Notes under the pieces: model-generated
Told to the model about the DNA's origin: nothing
What the model saw: only the letters and a program-made list of their open reading frames with translations
Databases searched by the model: none
NCBI RefSeq assembly: GCF_900176605.1
Contig: NZ_FXLP01000005.1
Coordinates: 372,001-436,000, forward strand
DNA from: Peptoniphilus vaginalis
GTDB lineage: Bacteria; Bacillota; Clostridia; Tissierellales; Peptoniphilaceae
Direction: 5' to 3'
DNA length: 64,000 nucleotides
Part shown: positions 59,681 through 64,000 of the stretch, one piece after another
Numbering within the stretch: the stretch's first letter is position 1
Layout: each line of letters begins with the position of its first letter
Translations under genes and position numbers: made by a program

Positions 59681-61401
59681 TATATGCTTACATTTATAGT
59701 TTTATAATTTGTATAGGATACTAAACCAGGCTTTTTTGCTGGATGTCTTTTTACATTCATCTTAAAGGTATAATCAACAGGAATGTTTTGCGATTTTGAC
59801 AAAGAGCTATACTTTGCTGCTAGTTTAGCCGCAGTCATCATTGCACCATTTGAAAAATCCCTATTATCATTTTTTAATATTACATGAGACCCTGGTGCGT
59901 CCTTTACGTGAAACCATAGGTCATTTTTTTTAGCTTTTTTTAAGGTTAGATAGTCATTTTGCCTATTGTTTCTACCAATATAAATATCAAATCCGTCTTC
60001 AGTTTTTATTTTAATATAATTTTCTTGTGAATCTTTCCTTTTCTTTTTATTGTTTTTATTTCTCTTTTTTAAGTAACCTTCTTTTTCTAACTCTTCATAC
60101 AAGTCATCAACATCATCAGGAGTCTCAGCAAAATCTATATTTAATAAAATTGACTCTAAGTAATCAACTTCTGATTTTCCTATATTTATTTGTTCTTCCA
60201 AATATACAGCTGCGTTTTTTAGTTTAGAGTACTTTTTGTAATACTTAGAAGCATTTCCAGGCCCATCTAATTTCGAATCAAGTGGAATTTCTATTTCTTC
60301 CATTTCATTATAAAAATTCTCGACTATAACATTATTAGAACCTTTTTTTATTCTGTGAAAATTTGAAGAAATAAGGTCTGCATAAACTTTATATTTCTCT
60401 CTATTTAGGGCTAGATTGAGTTCATTTGATTGGTTTGATATTTTCCTATTAATTTTATCAATATGCTTCTTAACAGCCTTTCTAAGCTCTTTACTCTTAG
60501 ATCCAAGAGAATCACGCAGAAATTTTGAATTATAAAACTCTTCAAGTAGGGAAGAGATGCTATCTGTTATTACCTTATCTTTTTCACTCAAGGATTTTAA
60601 ATCTATAGAATAAAAATCCTTAAAAATTTCTTCTCTATAAATTTTTATTGGTAAAAATTTATTTTCTTTAACATTTTCAAAAATATCGACGAAAACCTTA
60701 TTTAAATTATCAATCTCTTCATCATTAAGTGAAAGAATATTCTTTTTAAAATCAATGTTAGTCCTGTATTCAATCTCTTCACACATTTGGGGACTAATTC
60801 CTGTAAAAGTCTTTAAAAAGAAAGATTTTAAATTTAAATTTTCTTCACAATCTTTTATTAGTTTTATAATAGTTTTAGTTTCACAAGGATTATAACCCTG
60901 AGAAATATCCTCCTCATTATAAACAAGTCCTGGGAGAATTTCTCTAACACTTGATAAATTAAAGTTTACTCTCTTAAGAGAATCAATAATTTTTTTGCTT
61001 TCATTATCAATTAATATGACATTGGAGTGCTTGCCCATAAGTTCTATTATAAGAGACTTTTCACTATATAAGCCAAGTTCATCTCGAGATTTAACGTGTA
61101 TTTCTACAATCCTATCCATCTTATATTGCTTTACACTTAAAATTTGATTATTCTCAAGGTGTTTTCTAAGAAGCATACAAAAAGCAGGTGGATTCTGAGG
61201 ACTATCGAAAATCTCTTCACTAAAATACATCCTAGGACTTCCAGAAATAGATATAAAGAGTCTTTCTCTTTTACCATTAGCTCTTATATTTATTAAAAGA
61301 TCATTGCTTTCATTTTGGTAAATTTTATCTATTCTGCCACCATTGACACGATTATTTATTTCATAAACTAAATGTTTTACTACTGTTCCATCTAATGACA
61401 T
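59680..61401 (-). CDS. rqcH: Rqc2/RqcH homologue (NFACT family, FbpA-like)
   Basis: 573 residues. NFACT-N domain at the N-terminus (MSLDGTVVKHLVYEINNRV), a central helix-hairpin-helix and coiled-coil region (about 280-430) and the C-terminal NFACT-R domain (NDLWFHVKDAPGSHVILKN near 490-510). RqcH binds stalled 50S subunits and adds C-terminal alanine tails to nascent chains. Older annotations call it fibronectin-binding protein. GGTGAT is just upstream of the start. It is the last intact gene before the eroded region. Confidence 0.92.
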   Translation of the reverse strand: MSLDGTVVKHLVYEINNRVNGGRIDKIYQNESNDLLINIRANGKRERLFISISGSPRMYFSEEIFDSPQNPPAFCMLLRKHLENNQILSVKQYKMDRIVEIHVKSRDELGLYSEKSLIIELMGKHSNVILIDNESKKIIDSLKRVNFNLSSVREILPGLVYNEEDISQGYNPCETKTIIKLIKDCEENLNLKSFFLKTFTGISPQMCEEIEYRTNIDFKKNILSLNDEEIDNLNKVFVDIFENVKENKFLPIKIYREEIFKDFYSIDLKSLSEKDKVITDSISSLLEEFYNSKFLRDSLGSKSKELRKAVKKHIDKINRKISNQSNELNLALNREKYKVYADLISSNFHRIKKGSNNVIVENFYNEMEEIEIPLDSKLDGPGNASKYYKKYSKLKNAAVYLEEQINIGKSEVDYLESILLNIDFAETPDDVDDLYEELEKEGYLKKRNKNNKKKRKDSQENYIKIKTEDGFDIYIGRNNRQNDYLTLKKAKKNDLWFHVKDAPGSHVILKNDNRDFSNGAMMTAAKLAAKYSSLSKSQNIPVDYTFKMNVKRHPAKKPGLVSYTNYKTINVSI

Positions 61402-61789
61402 TTTATCACCTGAAAATTATTATAACATATATTATAAAATCAATTTTACAAAATATTGAAACGATAGCTTAGAACGTGTGTACACATCGTGAGTTAAAAT
61501 TTAAAATTTAGAACTAACATTAATGATATATATGATATGAGATAAGAAGTTAAATGAAAGTAGAAAGCATATATTATATAGAAAAGACTAATTTATAGAA
61601 TATATTATCAATAAGAAACATACTTAAATTTTATTGATATTTGTAAAAAATAGTTGAATTCCTGAGTTGAATCTGGCTTGTAAATTCAATGAATAGTAAA
61701 AGACATAAATAATAATATAAAAAATAAATCATATAAAAGATAAAATTGTTTTCAAAGCCAAATCTAGTATCTATTACTTTTTTAGCTTA
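61402..61789. other. Gene-free AT-rich stretch
   Basis: About 390 bases between rqcH and the recG remnant. I see no open frame of note, no RNA gene and no clear repeat. It is more AT-rich than the flanking genes and may contain further unrecognisable debris. Confidence 0.6.
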
Positions 61790-62395
61790 TATTTTCTCTT
61801 AATCAATTAAAGGAGAAATTATATAGTTCTGATGACCTTTCTTAACTTCTCAAATTATATGAGCGTAAGCTTCCTCTGTGTCTGTTGTTACTTCTGTTTT
61901 TGCTATCTGTCTTCCTTTAGGCAACTCTAATATATAATAAATTTCGATATTCTTACAATGACTTATTAGGTCTAAGGATTTAGGTATAGGAGTAGCCGAC
62001 ATTGATATACTATGAATATTCTTATACGTATTAGACAAGCTCTATCTTTATCTTACGCCAATCCTATCTATTGTCTGCCATTATAAACATTAATAGAAAG
62101 GCTGCTTATAGTCTTCCCACAGCCAACATCACCTTGAATTAATCCTTGAATTTTTTCTCCCTCTTGCATTTTAAACAAAATATTTGTTACAATATTTTAT
62201 TGATCACAGGTTACAGGTTAAAAAAAAGTCATAATTTTAAATTTTTTAAGTAAAAGTTAATCCCATTCTTTAAAATTTTCTGATGGCAATATTTTCATCA
62301 AAACCTTTAGATACTGATGATTTTATATTATAAACTTTGGTAAAATCATAATATTCTTTAGGAAGAAATTCTAATATATCTTCCATAGATAACTA
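61790..62395 (-). pseudogene. recG: recG remnant, internally deleted and frameshifted
   Basis: Reading the minus strand from 62395 downward, pieces of RecG appear in the right order but in different frames. First comes the wedge-domain start (DILEFLPKEYYDFT, about 62390-62350), then helicase motif I (IQGDVGCGKT, about 62135-62105), a broken motif II region (IDRIGVR), motif III with SMSATPIPKSLDL (about 62005-61970) plus LPKGRQIAKTEV, and EVKKGHQNYIISPLID past a stop at about 61850. Only about 600 of the usual 2000 bases remain, with large deletions and several stops. A functional recG is presumably elsewhere. Confidence 0.85.
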
Positions 62396-62527
62396 ACTTT
62401 ATTCAAGGAAAAGGACACATATATTAAAAATTTTTAAAATTAATTATTTTAAAAGTTAAAAAAGAGTATACAAATTTGAAAAATATGAAAAGAAGTGGTA
62501 TCGTTATCATTAGAAGGGGATGTTGTT

Positions 62528-63710
62528 ATGGATTATGATATTTGGGATTCTTTTATGATTAGAACACCAACTATTCCTTTTTGTTATTTAGAAGAATATA
62601 GAAATTCAAATAAAGATATTTATGAATTTATTTCAGAAAATGAATTTTTAGATAATTTTCTTAAAATGCTCTTTTAATATCTTCTAAATCACTTTATTAT
62701 TCATATATAAATAAGCCTGAAAAAGGAAAAAAATATAGAAATCTATGTCAAGGTTTATTAAAGTATTTTATAAGAGCAAGTTCTAGACCAACCCCCTATT
62801 GGAGTTTTGCAAACGTATCGATTGAAGAAATCTGGTAAAAATACAAAAATTGAAAAAGAATATGAAATAATAGATATTAAAGTAGATACAGATTGGGCTA
62901 ATGGTTTAATAAAAAAATTAGAGGATGACTCAACAATATTTAAAAAATTATATTTAAATTTTAATGATATTTGCTATGTTAGCGGAGATAGACTGAAAAA
63001 TCCTTATTTTTCAAATAGAGGAAATTTAACAAATAGTTCTGAGGAGATTAAAGAAAATAGTATTAGATTTACAATTCTTGGAAAGTTAGTAAAAAGCAAC
63101 TCCAAAAAATTTATTTAATATAATGATTTATTTTATATCATAAAAAATGAATATGAAGATGTTGATGATTTACTTCTTCAAAATATAATTAAAAATTTAA
63201 TGGAAAATGAATATTTGTTTACTAATTTAAGACTTCCAGCTTATTGCACTGATATATTAACTTATTTAATAAAGATCTTAGAAAATATCATAAATTAACC
63301 CTGAAATTAATAATTATGGATTTTTAAGCAACTTTAAAAATAAGTTTATAGAAAAATACGGAAGTAATATAGAAGTTGATTAAATTGAGATAATTGAGAT
63401 ATTTGACGAAAATAAATTTAATGGGTTTATCTATTTAAATGATTCTTATAATCCAAGTGATATGGAAATAGAGATTAGTAAAATAATTACAGATAAAATT
63501 GAAAAGGCTATATTTAATGGTGAAGAAGTATATCTTACAAAAAATGATTTTAAAAATATTGATAATAGTAATCTAAATCTTACAAAAGGATTTGACTTAA
63601 ATTTATACATAACTAAATCAAAAGGAGCCTACGATTTAATAGTTGGTCCCAATGGAGGAGCTCCAAAAGAAGGCTCAATGTTTCAGCGATTTAGCGATTC
63701 TTTTGTAAAA
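62528..63710 (+). pseudogene. Lanthipeptide dehydratase (LanB-type) N-terminal remnant
   Basis: LanB glutamylation-domain segments follow one another across broken frames. From ATG 62528 (RBS AGAAGGGG): DYDIWDSFMIRTPTIPF. After a shift near 62666: FIRASSRPTPYWSFANVSI. After a shift near 62833: GDRLKNPYFSNRGN and SIRFTILGKL. After an in-frame TAA at 63116: NEYLFTNLRLPAY. After a shift near 63298: GFLSNFKNKFIEKYGSNIEV. After a TAA at 63381: KGFDLNLYI, LIVGPNGGAPKEGSMFQRFS. The order matches intact LanB, but the remaining two thirds of the protein are missing. Nonfunctional as dehydratase. Confidence 0.85.
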
Positions 63711-63968
63711 GAAGACTTTGTTCTAGATTTAAATATAGTAAAAAACGAAACAAATAATTCAGGCATTCCTAGTATAGCAATTACATGTATACCTTGTATA
63801 TTATCTCAGTGGAAATGTCCTTCTCTAAAAAATCCAAATTGTTCAGAAGGACGTCCTCAACCTCCAGATTCAACCTTATGCCCAACTATATCTCCAACTG
63901 ATATGGGTATGTGTGATAATTTAAAAGCAAATAACAATGCAACTGGAAATATCGAACCATTAAGATGA
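63462..63968 (+). CDS. Chimeric ORF: LanB fragment fused to lanthipeptide precursor-like peptide
   Basis: A 168-residue open frame. Residues 1 to about 82 are the last surviving LanB piece. From about residue 83 it changes to KEDFVLDLNIVKNETNNSG, matching the F-x-L-D box of class I lanthipeptide leaders (63717-63731). Next come IPSIAITCIPC and a tail of about 60 residues rich in Cys (six in all), Ser, Thr and Pro. An internal ATG at 63678 with AAGAAGG upstream could start a 96-residue precursor alone. Inferred: a deletion joined lanB to lanA in frame, or lanA once followed lanB. No modification, protease or transport gene is visible downstream. Function unknown; the leader match is by eye. 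Confidence 0.55.
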   Translation: MEIEISKIITDKIEKAIFNGEEVYLTKNDFKNIDNSNLNLTKGFDLNLYITKSKGAYDLIVGPNGGAPKEGSMFQRFSDSFVKEDFVLDLNIVKNETNNSGIPSIAITCIPCILSQWKCPSLKNPNCSEGRPQPPDSTLCPTISPTDMGMCDNLKANNNATGNIEPLR

Positions 63969-64000
63969 TAAACGATATAATAACAAAGTATGTAAAATAA

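Noticed and set aside
61850-62038. 62-codon minus-strand frame as a small gene
   Set aside because: It is the motif III part of the recG remnant and continues beyond its stop as RecG-like sequence.
62807-63118. 103-codon open frame as an independent gene
   Set aside because: Its sequence (GDRLKNPYFSN, SIRFTILGKL) is the internal part of the LanB remnant and continues in sense past its stop; the first dozen codons are out of frame with LanB.

Overview
The window is AT-rich chromosomal DNA from a low-GC Gram-positive anaerobe. Gene content and order (PolC-type polymerase, FtsW/PBP cell-wall genes, rimO-pgsA-cinA-recA, rimP-nusA-ylxR-infB-rbfA-nrnA-truB-ribF-rpsO-pnp, rubrerythrin, non-mevalonate isoprenoid genes, frequent TTG/GTG starts) point to the Firmicutes. 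My best guess is Tissierellia/Peptoniphilaceae (Anaerococcus- or Peptoniphilus-like). The phylum is secure; the family is inference from memory, not a search.

Layout. 1-3566: end of ilvB, then ilvN, ilvC and ilvD (branched-chain amino acids). 3647-6026 (minus): two ABC-2 permeases and an ATPase of the LanFEG/BcrA type, divergent from an OmpR-family response regulator and sensor kinase (6161-8169). 8209-16505: a long plus-strand transcription unit: yebC, deoC, lgt, queH, capA-like, trmN6-like, rsmI and a NurA-HerA pair. 16545-17449 (minus): GIY-YIG protein and recX. 17578-24966: FHA protein, FtsW/RodA, PBP, ispD, ispF, transaldolase, glpX, rho. 25110-27919: rpmE, prmC, prfA, rubrerythrin. 28165-38822: rpsB, tsf, pyrH, frr, uppS, cdsA, rseP, ispG, polC. 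38929-48866: rimP to pnp. 48924-59242: dut, ftsK, rimO, pgsA, cinA, recA, then an Mre11-like nuclease and a Rad50/SbcC-like ATPase split over separate genes. 59344-61401: a yerC-type regulator and rqcH on opposite strands.

From 61402 to the end the window changes character and contains eroded DNA: a shredded, internally deleted recG remnant on the minus strand, then a class I lanthipeptide dehydratase (LanB) remnant on the plus strand with three frameshifts and two in-frame stops. The last piece of LanB runs, in one open frame, into a peptide with an F-V-L-D leader-box motif and a Cys/Ser/Thr/Pro-rich tail resembling a lanthipeptide precursor. This LanB-LanA-like chimera (63462-63968) is the most unusual object in the window.

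Two DNA-end-processing modules best known from archaea are present: NurA-HerA (13720-16505) and Mre11 plus split Rad50 next to recA (55925-59242). Most other genes are conserved housekeeping genes in tight operons with one- to eight-base overlaps. Several intrinsic terminators sit inside operons between genes and may work as attenuators. No rRNA, tRNA, CRISPR array, IS element or complete prophage was seen.
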